Origin: Bacteroidetes bacterium ADurb.Bin008
GTDB lineage: Bacteria; Bacteroidota; Bacteroidia; Bacteroidales; Tenuifilaceae
Assembly: GCA_002071445.1 (NCBI GenBank)
Contig: MWFE01000030.1
Span: forward strand, 1 to 64,000
Length of the DNA: 64,000 nt
Direction: 5' to 3'
This document shows, one piece after another, positions 46,775 to 55,721 of the stretch. The notes under the pieces were generated by a model. It saw nothing but the letters and a program-made list of their open reading frames with translations, had not been told where the DNA came from and ran no database searches. The position numbers and the translations under genes are program-made. Positions within the stretch are counted from its first letter, which is position 1. Every line of letters starts with the position of its first letter.

Positions 46775-49480
46775 CTAACGTTTGATAATCTTAAGCGATT
46801 GCGAATGCCCTTTGGATATTACCTTCACTATATATACTCCCGCAGCCCGATGTGTCAAATCCACAGGAACAATCCCGTTGCCGTTGGCATGAGAGTACAA
46901 CAACCTGCCTGTCAGGTCGAAAACTTGTACAGAGAATACACCTTCGCCTTTAACATTGAACAATCCATTGCCCGGATTGGGGTAAACGGTGTAGAGTGAT
47001 ATCTCCTCAACAGGTAGTATGCTGCTAGTATCTTCCTCTTTCAGGATAATGGTTTTACGTACATTGGCATCGGTAACGGTTATGGTATCGATTTGGGTTA
47101 CAAAGCCTTCCTTTGATACCTTCAGTTGCATCGTCGTTTTGGGAATAAGATTGTCAATAACCGCATAGCCCAGAACATTGGTCATGACCGTTGAGCCTCC
47201 CAGCGTTACGCCGGCATCCATTATGGCATTACCAAGAGTGTCCAAGACTCTGGCTATCAATGAATATCTGATAATGTCAATGGTGGCCTGTACGGTTGTG
47301 TCGGAATTGAGAGTGCTAATGGTATTGGTTACAGAGTGGTAGCCATGCTTAAAGAGGCTGTATTCCAATCCGGTATCGGTGGAGAGGATACCGTTAAATG
47401 ATACCTCTCCGGACGAATTGGTAAATTTCACTCCATAGTTCGCAAGCGATACTCTAACTCCTGCCGCCGGTTCATTGTTGTGTTGTTGTAGAATGGCAAA
47501 ATTTACCGTATTCGTCAGTTCCGATGCCTCTAAAATAAGCGTTACCGTAGTGTCGGCAGGAATGGCAATGGAACCGTTAGCCGGAATGTAACCCGATTTT
47601 GTGATGCAGTAGCCATGATTGCCCGGGGAAAGGGAAACAACCGCTTCCCCATCGGCATTGGTAACCAGCGTTTGTTCCAGTATTAATATTTCAGCATTGG
47701 GCAACGGGTTATCCAGGTTGTCGGTAACCGTAAACGTAAAGTCAAATGCCTCCTGCAAAACGATGTTCTTGTGTACGCTGGCCGACTGAATTTTTACCGT
47801 ATCGGCAAAGCCGATAAAGCCATCTTTCGAAACGTTGTATGTGTAAATCCCGTTGGCTAAGGGTGTGGAAACAAATCCATCGGCGTTGGTTATCAGCTCA
47901 TTTTCACCTGCTATTTGTACAACTGCGCCTTCAATGGGGTCTGTCCCGTCTGTAACGGTAAAGCTCAAAAGCGGATTGTTAACCGGTGGAGTAATTTTCA
48001 GCCTAACGGCTACATTGCCGATGGACGGATTGCTTACCCTCTCGAAACGCTGCTGGCTATTCAACCGCCAGAAATGCCCCTTGCGAACCCTGTCATACCC
48101 TACGCCAAGGGGCGTATTGCCAATCTGCTCAACCGCAACGAAGAAATTGGTTCCGGGAAGTAGCAGCCTGGGTTCGATGGTAAATGTTTGGATTGTATCG
48201 GTGAACTGTGCCTGTTTCTGTAGTAATCCCTGATAAATCAGGAATACGGTGCTGTCAACGGGGTTCAATTCGTAAATATACCCTTTGAAAGAACTTTGAG
48301 TGCTAAACTCCGGCCAACGGATTTCGATGCCCGAGGCCACAACTGTATCCTTAATATTGTAGAAATTTCCGAATACCACATTTTTGCCCGGGCTAACCCC
48401 TCCAAATACCCCGGAACTGTTACAATAATCGGTGGCAAAAATATCCTGTGTCACCGCAAAACGGAAAGAACATGTGTCAATGGATGATTGCTCGGCCATA
48501 TCCAGGAAAAAAATTATGTCATAATCGTTTTGATTTACGAACACAGGTTTTTGTGGAAATTCATATATTTTTTGTTCTCCGCACTGAATGGGTTTGTCCA
48601 GCGTAACAACCGATTCAAAATTGTTGAGCATGGGTATTGTAACCGTTACGGCAGCGTTTTCGCCGCTATAGTCATCGCCAATGTTGTGGACAAAGATATT
48701 GAGCGTGTGGCTGAATGTTCCGGCCAGCGATGCAGGAATCGTAGAGTAGGGTAAGTGATAAGGGGAAATTCTGAGTACAGGTGCTTCAATGGTTCCAATA
48801 GTAATATCATCAATGGCTACCTGAAACCCCGAATTATCCACATTTTCGTAAACAAAGGCAATAACAAATTTTTCAACCCCGGCGTTGAATAGCGTATCGA
48901 GAGGAATTGAAACCCTTTGCTGATACTGGTTCGATGGCGAATCCTCTCCCCAGCTTTGCAGGTTGTACCAAACACCCTCTTCCACATCCTGAGCCAATAC
49001 GTGGAATAACGTTGGGTGTGCAGGTGTGTTATAGTAGTTCAACCAAAAATGAAGCATAAGATCGGCTGTTACAACATCCAGCGTATCGTTGGAGATGAGC
49101 CACGTAAAATCTTCGGCCAGATAGCTGATGGCTGCCGAATATTCGCCGGAGTTGATATAGTTAAATCCGTTCCCGTAGAAACTGGCGGGGTTGCAAACGA
49201 ACCAGGCTGGCGAGGTTGCCTCGGCCATATCGGTGCCATTAATATCGCTACTCCTTTTAACAGACCATTTCTGAGGATCGAAACCTTCGGCGTAGTTTTC
49301 GAAATCATCGTAAAGCAAAATACCCGCCGCATCCTTAAGGTTGCGTTGGGTAATACTTGTCGGAGTATTTTTGGTAATAGTGTATGTAAATCCGTCCTCA
49401 AAGGGCATACGCTCAATTTGACCCTGTGCCATTTGCACTATAGAGAAAACAACGAATGACAATAAAATTTTTTTAATCAT
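46775..49480 (-). CDS. T9SS cargo protein with choice-of-anchor-J-like and carboxypeptidase-like repeats
   Basis: This 901-residue surface or secreted protein starts with a signal peptide (MIKKILLSFVVFSIVQMAQG). An N-terminal beta-sandwich resembles choice-of-anchor J domains (LYDDFENYAEGFDPQKWSV, GFQVAIDDITIG). Four carboxypeptidase-regulatory-like repeats follow (about residues 505-830, each with G-A-x-V/I and a NADG/NVLG turn). The type A C-terminal sorting domain (VYPNPGNGLFNVKGEG, VFDLTGRLLY, GVYIVKVISKG) ends the protein. The CTD directs export through T9SS, which the gldI-like gene also implies for this genome. No catalytic domain is recognised; an adhesive or structural role is likely. 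Confidence 0.88.
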   Translation of the reverse strand: MIKKILLSFVVFSIVQMAQGQIERMPFEDGFTYTITKNTPTSITQRNLKDAAGILLYDDFENYAEGFDPQKWSVKRSSDINGTDMAEATSPAWFVCNPASFYGNGFNYINSGEYSAAISYLAEDFTWLISNDTLDVVTADLMLHFWLNYYNTPAHPTLFHVLAQDVEEGVWYNLQSWGEDSPSNQYQQRVSIPLDTLFNAGVEKFVIAFVYENVDNSGFQVAIDDITIGTIEAPVLRISPYHLPYSTIPASLAGTFSHTLNIFVHNIGDDYSGENAAVTVTIPMLNNFESVVTLDKPIQCGEQKIYEFPQKPVFVNQNDYDIIFFLDMAEQSSIDTCSFRFAVTQDIFATDYCNSSGVFGGVSPGKNVVFGNFYNIKDTVVASGIEIRWPEFSTQSSFKGYIYELNPVDSTVFLIYQGLLQKQAQFTDTIQTFTIEPRLLLPGTNFFVAVEQIGNTPLGVGYDRVRKGHFWRLNSQQRFERVSNPSIGNVAVRLKITPPVNNPLLSFTVTDGTDPIEGAVVQIAGENELITNADGFVSTPLANGIYTYNVSKDGFIGFADTVKIQSASVHKNIVLQEAFDFTFTVTDNLDNPLPNAEILILEQTLVTNADGEAVVSLSPGNHGYCITKSGYIPANGSIAIPADTTVTLILEASELTNTVNFAILQQHNNEPAAGVRVSLANYGVKFTNSSGEVSFNGILSTDTGLEYSLFKHGYHSVTNTISTLNSDTTVQATIDIIRYSLIARVLDTLGNAIMDAGVTLGGSTVMTNVLGYAVIDNLIPKTTMQLKVSKEGFVTQIDTITVTDANVRKTIILKEEDTSSILPVEEISLYTVYPNPGNGLFNVKGEGVFSVQVFDLTGRLLYSHANGNGIVPVDLTHRAAGVYIVKVISKGHSQSLKIIKR

Positions 49481-49899
49481 AGCTTCCGGATTTTATATCT
49501 CAAAAAACAAGTTGATTGTTATTAGCTTACAAATATCGTTGCGAAAATTGATCTTCCCTTTCCGGGTATCGATTTTCAAATTAAAAATAAAAGTATAAAA
49601 AATTTGGTAAACCACGATAAATCTAACGAAAATCTTATCAAATGGTTACCCGTTTCATTTAGGTTTTAATTGTTCTGTTTTTGCCAAATAATTTGGTAAT
49701 CAATTGATATAGAATTTGATGATCTGCCGAAACCCGCCCGTTCTTGTATTTTTTGACCGATACACAAAGATTATTATACCACATCTATTGACGGCACATG
49801 GCTTTTTAGGAAAACCGGGGCAAATCTCTTAACTTTTATTTTTTTAATCCTTTTGACTTATTTTGTATCTATAAAAAAACAACAAAATCGCAGGAAACC
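49481..49899. other. Divergent intergenic region with a palindrome
   Basis: This 419-base A+T-rich spacer separates the T9SS cargo gene (minus) from the peptidase gene (plus). It contains a near-perfect palindrome at 49681-49699 and a related half-site at 49601-49610, listed among the findings. A one-mismatch -7 box for the cargo gene (GATATTTG, 49530-49537, minus) is possible. No reading frame is supported. Confidence 0.5.
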
Positions 49900-52077
49900 A
49901 TGAAAAGAATCGGCATTTACATTCTATTACCTTTTTTCATTTTCTCCTTTTCGGCCAATGCCCAGGAGCAGAAGCAAAGGATAAGCCTTGAAGACATTGT
50001 AGTAAAAGGCACTTTTATGGCACGTTCCATCTGGGGGATTAACTCCATGAAGAATGGAGAAACGTACACTATTCAGGGTAGGAACGGAAAGATAGTGGAG
50101 TATGAATACCTGACAGGAGATGAGGTGCGCGTTGTTTTCAGTGCGGATGATTTTGATATTCCCGAATTGCAGAGTTTCCGGGGCTATACCTTCAGTGAAA
50201 ACGAGAAAAAGTTGATGGTAGCCACGGATGTGAACCCCATCTACCGCTATTCCTTTTTGGCCTCTTACTATGTGTACGACGTTGATTCGAAAAGCATTAC
50301 TCCACTTTCCGAGAATGGGCAGCAGATGATGCCGGCATTTTCACCCGATGGCAGCAGGGTGTCCTTTGTGCGTGGCAACAACCTTTTTATCAAGGATTTG
50401 ACCACTGGAGAAGAGGTGCAGATTACTTCCGATGGCGAGTTTAACCATATTATCAATGGCGCACCCGATTGGGTTTATGAGGAAGAGTTTGCCCTGAAGA
50501 CCGGATTTCAGTGGAGCCCCGATAGCCGTAGGATTGCCTATTACCGTTTCGATGAGGGGCACGTGAAGTTGTACCATATGCCGTTCTACGTTGGCAACCT
50601 CTACCCCGAGGACTACTCATTTAAATACCCCAAAGCGGGCGAAGAGAATGCGTTGGTAACCATCAACGTTTACGATACGCAGAGTAAAACCACTACTCAA
50701 ATGGACATTGGCCCCGAAACCGACCAGTACATTGCCCGTATCAAGTGGACAACCAACCCCGGTGAGTTGAGTATGCTCAGAATCAATCGCCTGCAAAACC
50801 ATTTGGACATACTGATTGCCAATGCCGAAACAGGCCAATCTAAGGTGCTCTTTACCGAGGTGAACGAACGCTATATTGAGGAGCCCACCGACAGCTACCC
50901 CATTTTTACCGACGATGGTAAGTATTTCATTATCCCCAGCGAAAGGGACGGGTTTAACCATATCTACATTTACGGCATGGATGGCAAATTGAACAGGCAG
51001 CTCACTTCTGGTAAAGATGAGGTGAAGACCATCTACGGCTACGATTTGAAGAACAGAATGGTTTACTACAACGGCTATGACGGTTCACCCCTTCGGACTG
51101 CCGTTTTTGCCGTATCGCTCGATGGCAGGAAGCGCAGCAAACTTTCTGAAAAAGCCGGTACGAACAGTGCCAATTTTAGTAATGGTTTCAAATACTATAT
51201 GCATTTTCATTCAAGTCTGAATCAGCCCTCCTTAGTAACGCTACACAATGCCAAGGGAAAGACCATCAGGGTTTTGGAAGATAATGCCCGTTTGGCGGAA
51301 ACATTGGCATCGTACGAGTTGCCCCAAAAGGAACTTTTCACCTTTACCACTTCCGAGGGAGTTGAACTCAACGGATTGATGATAAAGCCCATAGGCTTTG
51401 ATGAGAACCGGAAGTATCCCGTGATGATGTACCAGTACAGCGGGCCGGGCTCGCAGCTGGTTTCCGACAGGTTTGGCATGGACTGGTCCGATTACCTTGC
51501 CTCCGAGGGCTACATTGTGGTATGCGTTGATGGGAGAGGTACAGGCGGCAGGGGCGAGGAGTTTAAAAAGATGACCTACGGGAATATGGGCTACTACGAG
51601 AGTATTGACCAGATTGAAACGGGCAAGTACCTGCAATCGCTTCCGTTTGTCGATTCGGCAAGGATTGGAATATGGGGATGGAGCTATGGCGGGTACATGT
51701 CGTCGCTATGCCTTTTCAAGGCACCCGAGGTGTTCAGCATGGCCATTGCCGTTGCACCGGTTACCAACTGGCGCTACTACGACACCATTTACACCGAGCG
51801 TTTCATGGGCTTGCCACAGGATAACCCTTCGGGTTATGATGACAACTCGCCCACAAGCCATGTGGATGGGCTCGAGGGCAAACTGCTACTGGTTCATGGC
51901 TCGGCCGACGACAATGTGCATGTACAGAACACGTTCGATTTGGCCGACAGGCTGATAAAGGCAGGGAAGCAGTTCGACATGATGATTTACCCCGACAAAA
52001 ACCATAGCATATACGGAGGCAACACCCGTATTCAGCTTTACAACCTCCTAACCAACTATGTGAAGGAGAATTTGTAA
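49900..52077 (+). CDS. S9 family peptidase, DPP-IV type
   Basis: This 725-residue exported serine peptidase removes N-terminal dipeptides, usually X-Pro. A signal peptide is cleaved after SANAQ. The N-terminal beta-propeller (residues about 35-475) contains DWVYEEEF (190-197), the double-Glu motif that anchors the substrate amino group in DPP-IV. The alpha/beta-hydrolase domain has the catalytic triad S595 (GWSYGGY), D670 (HGSADDNVH) and H702 (DKNHSIYGG). Such enzymes serve peptide utilisation in amino-acid-fermenting Bacteroidota. Monocistronic. Confidence 0.95.
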   Translation: MKRIGIYILLPFFIFSFSANAQEQKQRISLEDIVVKGTFMARSIWGINSMKNGETYTIQGRNGKIVEYEYLTGDEVRVVFSADDFDIPELQSFRGYTFSENEKKLMVATDVNPIYRYSFLASYYVYDVDSKSITPLSENGQQMMPAFSPDGSRVSFVRGNNLFIKDLTTGEEVQITSDGEFNHIINGAPDWVYEEEFALKTGFQWSPDSRRIAYYRFDEGHVKLYHMPFYVGNLYPEDYSFKYPKAGEENALVTINVYDTQSKTTTQMDIGPETDQYIARIKWTTNPGELSMLRINRLQNHLDILIANAETGQSKVLFTEVNERYIEEPTDSYPIFTDDGKYFIIPSERDGFNHIYIYGMDGKLNRQLTSGKDEVKTIYGYDLKNRMVYYNGYDGSPLRTAVFAVSLDGRKRSKLSEKAGTNSANFSNGFKYYMHFHSSLNQPSLVTLHNAKGKTIRVLEDNARLAETLASYELPQKELFTFTTSEGVELNGLMIKPIGFDENRKYPVMMYQYSGPGSQLVSDRFGMDWSDYLASEGYIVVCVDGRGTGGRGEEFKKMTYGNMGYYESIDQIETGKYLQSLPFVDSARIGIWGWSYGGYMSSLCLFKAPEVFSMAIAVAPVTNWRYYDTIYTERFMGLPQDNPSGYDDNSPTSHVDGLEGKLLLVHGSADDNVHVQNTFDLADRLIKAGKQFDMMIYPDKNHSIYGGNTRIQLYNLLTNYVKENL

Positions 52078-52140
52078 TCGTAACGAATGGCTTTGCACGG
52101 CTAAATTTTTAAGAAAAGATTCGTTTTTCTAAAATAGCCA

Positions 52141-52173
52141 TTGGTTTGCCAATTCAAAATTTTATTACCTTTG
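52141..52173 (+). promoter_or_regulatory. Promoter for the two leucine tRNAs
   Basis: TACCTTTG (52166-52173) is a full -7 match. TTGG at 52141-52144 (spacing 21) or TTTG at 52145-52148 (spacing 17) may act as the -33 element. Confidence 0.5.
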
Positions 52174-52262
52174 TCGGGCAAAAAAATACCCCGCTATTCA
52201 CAACCGCAAGCGGGTGATTGATTGTTAAGATTGTTATTTGAAGATTGTTTCGGATATTCAAG

Positions 52263-52346
52263 GCCCAGATGGCGGAATTGGTAGACGCGCTAGTTTCAGG
52301 GACTAGTGTCAGCAATGATGTGCAGGTTCGAGTCCTGTTCTGGGCA
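52263..52346 (+). tRNA. tRNA-Leu (CAG)
   Basis: Acceptor stem GCCCAGA / TCTGGGC, D-arm with GGTAGACGC, anticodon stem CTAGT / ACTAG around loop TTCAGGG (anticodon CAG), long variable arm and T-arm with GGTTCGAGTCC. The long variable arm and A discriminator are those of leucine tRNA. CCA is not encoded. Confidence 0.95.
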
Positions 52347-52377
52347 CAGCTCCGAAACAGTTAAAAACCAGAGTCTT

Positions 52378-52462
52378 GCCCAGGTGGTGGAATTGGTAGA
52401 CACACCAGCTTGAGGGGCTGGCGCCCGTTTAGGGTGTGCAAGTTCGAGTCTTGTCCTGGGCA
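52378..52462 (+). tRNA. tRNA-Leu (GAG)
   Basis: Acceptor stem GCCCAGG / CCTGGGC, anticodon stem CCAGC / GCTGG around loop TTGAGGG (anticodon GAG), long variable arm and T-arm with AGTTCGAGTCT. It lies 31 bases after the first leucine tRNA and shares its promoter and terminator. CCA is not encoded. Confidence 0.95.
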
Positions 52463-52464
52463 CT

Positions 52465-52503
52465 AAAAAATCCTTTGCGTGCAAGCATGCAAAGGATTTT
52501 TTT
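52465..52503 (+). terminator. Terminator after the tRNA pair
   Basis: A 10-base perfect stem, AATCCTTTGC / GCAAAGGATT, with a 10-base loop is followed by TTTTT. Confidence 0.85.
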
Positions 52504-52585
52504 ATTCCCTTAAGTTAAACCCTTCATAAAAGATACAACTCCCAGATATTCTTAAAAAATTTTGTGCACTTCAATTCGAGGGTTG

Positions 52586-53386
52586 CTAAATTCTTTTTTC
52601 TGTAAGGTATTTCCAAAACCTTTTGGGCATAAAGTTGCGCTGCAAGGTGGGGTTTAAACGCTCCGAAATGGCTATGGAGCGGAAATACTCCCGCCACATC
52701 TCGCGGTAATCATCCTCGTTTTCATGCTCCATTTCCACGCTCAGCTTCCCGCTATCCCGTGAAAAAGCCGGTGCGTTGATGGTTATTTGCTCAACCCTTT
52801 TGCCGTGATAGTGAAATCCGTAATCCCTCAAGGTGTCGTAAATAGCCCATTGCTGATCGGCAAAGCGATGTTTGAAATGTCCCACTGCCAAGGGCAGCAC
52901 ATCGTATTTCGGGGCAAAGGGAGCAAAGTATATCCCATCGGCCGACCTTTCGAAACGGATGAACATCAGCACCCTTTGTACTTCGCGAAGCACCCTGCGG
53001 TCGAGCTTGTGAATCTGTAGTACGAACGAATTGCCCAGGTCGGCCATGATGGGCCTTTTCTGAAAGAAGAGTTCGCGTGCATATTGCAGGATGAGTATTT
53101 CAACATTGTCGCTTTGCGACAGAAAGGCATGGAGGAGCTGCTCGCAGGTGGTTTTTCCGCCGTAGCGCTCAATGCCATTCAGCACCCTTTGGGCCATCAC
53201 ATCGTCGGTTTCAACGGTGTGGGTGGTGGCAAAAAGCAATCGTTGCCCCTGAGGACGGAGGATGACATCGGGATATTCCTTGCGCCGGAAAGCGTGGAAT
53301 ATGGCCGTGAGCAACCCTGCAAAAGTGCCATCGTAGAGGTACTCAAGCATTTGCCTGTTTAACCTGGTTGTATTGTATCCTACCAT
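52586..53386 (-). CDS. TIGR03915/DUF4130-type DNA metabolism protein
   Basis: This 266-residue protein matches the family found next to the SplB-like radical SAM protein TIGR03916. It shows an N-terminal YDGTFAGLLTAIFHAF, a helical core, FIRFERSADGIYFAPFAPKYDVLP, and C-terminal FAIYDTLRDYGFHY-like and RNFMPKRFWKYLTE segments. In other bacteria this domain is fused to a uracil-DNA-glycosylase-like protein, which supports a DNA-repair role. It overlaps the radical SAM gene by seven bases and is the third gene of the S24-repressor operon. The reaction is unknown. Confidence 0.85.
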   Translation of the reverse strand: MVGYNTTRLNRQMLEYLYDGTFAGLLTAIFHAFRRKEYPDVILRPQGQRLLFATTHTVETDDVMAQRVLNGIERYGGKTTCEQLLHAFLSQSDNVEILILQYARELFFQKRPIMADLGNSFVLQIHKLDRRVLREVQRVLMFIRFERSADGIYFAPFAPKYDVLPLAVGHFKHRFADQQWAIYDTLRDYGFHYHGKRVEQITINAPAFSRDSGKLSVEMEHENEDDYREMWREYFRSIAISERLNPTLQRNFMPKRFWKYLTEKRI

Positions 53387-54630
53387 AGGCTCAGCTGATG
53401 GGCGTTGGGAAGTGATTGCTTGCGCAAATCCATGGTTAGCATCGAACGTACCCTTTCGGGTTGAAGTTCCTGAATGGTTGCGGTGGGTAGTTCGTGGCAG
53501 GTGATGAAATACTGAGCCCTTTTCATCACCACGCCGATTTTGCGCAGGTGATGCGAATTTAGCTTTCTGAACCTTCTGGCAGCCAGTATCATCTTGGCAC
53601 TTTTTGGGCCAACTCCAGGTATGCGCAGCAGCATGTGGTGATCGGCGCTATTCACATCAATGGGAAAAATATGAGGGTTCCTGAGGGCATAAGACAGTTT
53701 GGGGTCAACGCTCAAATCCAAATCGGGATGGGCATCGTTCACAATCTCATCCACGCTGAAATGGTAGAAACGCATCAGCCAATCGGACTGGTAAAGCCGG
53801 TTTTCGCGTTTCAGCGGTGGCGCTGTAATGGCTGGCAACCTGCTGTCGTACAGGTTTGTGGGGTTGTATCCGGAGTAGTAAACGCGTTTCAGGTTTTGCG
53901 TGGCATACAGGTTCCCGGCAAGCGAGAGTATTTGTCTGTCGCTATCGGGGGTTGCGCCAATGATAAGCTGTGTGCTTTGCCCTGCAGGGGCAAAAAGGGG
54001 CGTATGCCTATATATCCTGCGCTCTTCCTTGTATTGCACTATGCCCTCTTTGATAAGCGACATGGGCGACAGAACGCTGGGGTAGTCCTTCTCGGGAGCC
54101 AGCATTTTCAGGTTACCTTCACTGGGAATCTCAATGTTGACGCTGAGCCTGTCGGCATAGAGGGCTGCTTCCTTCACCAGCCTGCTGCTGGCCCCCGGGA
54201 TGGTTTTCAGGTGTATGTATCCGTTGAATCGGTGTATTTGCCTTAATTCGCGGGCCACGCGTACCAATCGCTCCATGGTAAAATCGGGATTGTTGATTAC
54301 TCCCGAGCTGAGGAAAAGTCCTTCAATGTAATTCCGGCGATAAAAACCAATGGTAAGGTCAACCAGCTCTTTCACCGTGAAAGTGGTACGCTGAATGTCG
54401 TTGGAGCGGCGATTTACGCAGTAGGCACAGTCGTAAATGCAGTGGTTGGAGTATAGGATTTTCAGCAGAGAAATGCACCTGCCATCGTCGGCAAAACTAT
54501 GGCATATCCCTGCCTTTGCAGCACTCCCAATGCCTCCGGGTTGATTGGCCCTGTCGCTACCGCTCGATGAGCACGACACGTCGTACTTGGCTGCTGCCGC
54601 AAGTATGCGGATTTTTTCCTGAAGGTTCAT
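53380..54630 (-). CDS. Putative DNA modification/repair radical SAM protein (TIGR03916)
   Basis: This 416-residue enzyme has a radical SAM core with the 4Fe-4S motif CIYDCAYC (C64, C68, C71) and conserved KYDVSCSSSGSDR upstream. Its C-terminal helix-hairpin-helix (LLRIPGVGPKSAKMILAARR, near residue 330-350) is a sequence-independent DNA-binding motif. The family is related to spore photoproduct lyase only in general fold. With its DUF4130 partner (seven-base overlap) and the S24 repressor 15 bases upstream, a DNA-damage response role is likely. Substrate lesion unknown. Confidence 0.88.
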   Translation of the reverse strand: MNLQEKIRILAAAAKYDVSCSSSGSDRANQPGGIGSAAKAGICHSFADDGRCISLLKILYSNHCIYDCAYCVNRRSNDIQRTTFTVKELVDLTIGFYRRNYIEGLFLSSGVINNPDFTMERLVRVARELRQIHRFNGYIHLKTIPGASSRLVKEAALYADRLSVNIEIPSEGNLKMLAPEKDYPSVLSPMSLIKEGIVQYKEERRIYRHTPLFAPAGQSTQLIIGATPDSDRQILSLAGNLYATQNLKRVYYSGYNPTNLYDSRLPAITAPPLKRENRLYQSDWLMRFYHFSVDEIVNDAHPDLDLSVDPKLSYALRNPHIFPIDVNSADHHMLLRIPGVGPKSAKMILAARRFRKLNSHHLRKIGVVMKRAQYFITCHELPTATIQELQPERVRSMLTMDLRKQSLPNAHQLSLW

Positions 54631-54645
54631 CGTTAACCCCCTTGG

Positions 54646-55446
54646 CTATTGCGGCAACCTCCTTTTCAGCTCTTTTACCTCGGTTTGTAAATCGCGCAAG
54701 GCGAAGAGCAGTTGGTCGTGTTCAATATTACCCGAGGGCAGGAATGGGCTGATGAACAGCGAGAATTGCCAAATTTCCCTTACATTGGTTACCCTCACGG
54801 CGTAGGGTTTGTAAATTGGATTTAGCGATGAAAGCCTTAGCATGCCCATCTGCTCAATCATATTTTCCACAATCTTAAAGGTCAAGCCATCGTCGAGGGT
54901 GAGGACAACCGCTGCCGTACCATTTTTTATGGTTGTCCAGTCGTCGAGATACTCGGCGGTAATCCACGATCCGGGGGGAATGGGCAGCATGGAGTCGCCC
55001 ACAATCTGGAAAGTTCTGTACTTTCTGCCGGGATTCAGGAAAGGTAGCCGGAATATGGGCAGCTGCTCAATGTACTCAGGGTCGGCAAAGCCACTCAAAT
55101 AGCCTGCCTGTGCTTTGGCTTCCACCAGTTCGATGTTATCAATATTGTCGTCGCCAACGGTGGTGGCCACCACCCTCAGGTTGCGGCCTTTTACAAAGGC
55201 ATCGGTGCCATCCATTACGCTTTTCAGCCGGCCGGAAGTGAGCGATGACAAATCGATGCGAAGCATGGAGTCGAGAGCAATGCCAAAATAGTCGGCAAAC
55301 CGGACCACGATGTCGAGGGGAGGATCGGCCAATCGGTTTTCGTAGTTATTTACCGTGGAACGATTAAGGTTAACCTGCTCGGCCAATTCAGCCTGGGTTA
55401 GCCCCATTTTCCCCCTTAAAAATTTGAGGTTTGAATGAACAAACAT
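54646..55446 (-). CDS. XRE-S24 (LexA/CI-like) transcriptional repressor
   Basis: This 266-residue protein has an N-terminal helix-turn-helix (LTQAELAEQVNLNRSTVNNY, residues 16-35) and a C-terminal peptidase S24 domain. The self-cleavage features are present: the Ala-Gly bond A114-G115 in AQAGYLSG, catalytic S152 (VGDSMLP) and K191 (LTFKIVEN). In LexA and phage CI these mediate RecA-stimulated autocleavage. A ~35-residue charged C-terminal helix ends the protein. It heads the operon with the two DNA-repair-like genes, and its promoter overlaps a palindrome that is the likely self-operator. A LexA-like SOS function is inferred. Confidence 0.9.
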   Translation of the reverse strand: MFVHSNLKFLRGKMGLTQAELAEQVNLNRSTVNNYENRLADPPLDIVVRFADYFGIALDSMLRIDLSSLTSGRLKSVMDGTDAFVKGRNLRVVATTVGDDNIDNIELVEAKAQAGYLSGFADPEYIEQLPIFRLPFLNPGRKYRTFQIVGDSMLPIPPGSWITAEYLDDWTTIKNGTAAVVLTLDDGLTFKIVENMIEQMGMLRLSSLNPIYKPYAVRVTNVREIWQFSLFISPFLPSGNIEHDQLLFALRDLQTEVKELKRRLPQ

Positions 55447-55476
55447 AAGTATAGGATTAAAATTAAATCAAAATAA

Positions 55477-55493
55477 TGTCTAAATAATAGACA
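55477..55493. promoter_or_regulatory. Candidate operator of the S24 repressor (6-5-6 palindrome)
   Basis: TGTCTA and TAGACA form a perfect inverted repeat around AATAA. It starts 31 bases upstream of the repressor ATG and overlaps the end of the -7 box, exactly where a repressor would block polymerase. Confidence 0.6.
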
Positions 55494-55522
55494 AATATAT
55501 TGCTTATGTTATACCAATGCAA
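55492..55522 (-). promoter_or_regulatory. Promoter of the S24 repressor/repair operon
   Basis: On the minus strand TTGC (55519-55522) is followed after 19 bases by TATATTTG (55492-55499), a full -7 match. Confidence 0.6.
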
Positions 55523-55721
55523 CTTTTTTTCAAATTATTTTGATTATCGATTGGGAGTTGAATAGGTATATCACCAATCATCCCGAATATGAGATAGCCT
55601 ATCGAATCATCTTCTTATTCGATGTGAATTTTACCCTTGGTGCAATGGTTCCTTGGCTTGCGGTAATATACAAAGCAGTCACTACTGCCCAAAACCAAGG
55701 GGGATGGCAAGATACCTTAGA

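Noticed and set aside
52296..52484. A 62-codon minus-strand frame with RTRLELAH-type sequence
   Set aside because: It is the antisense translation of the two leucine tRNAs, a well-known source of spurious annotated proteins.
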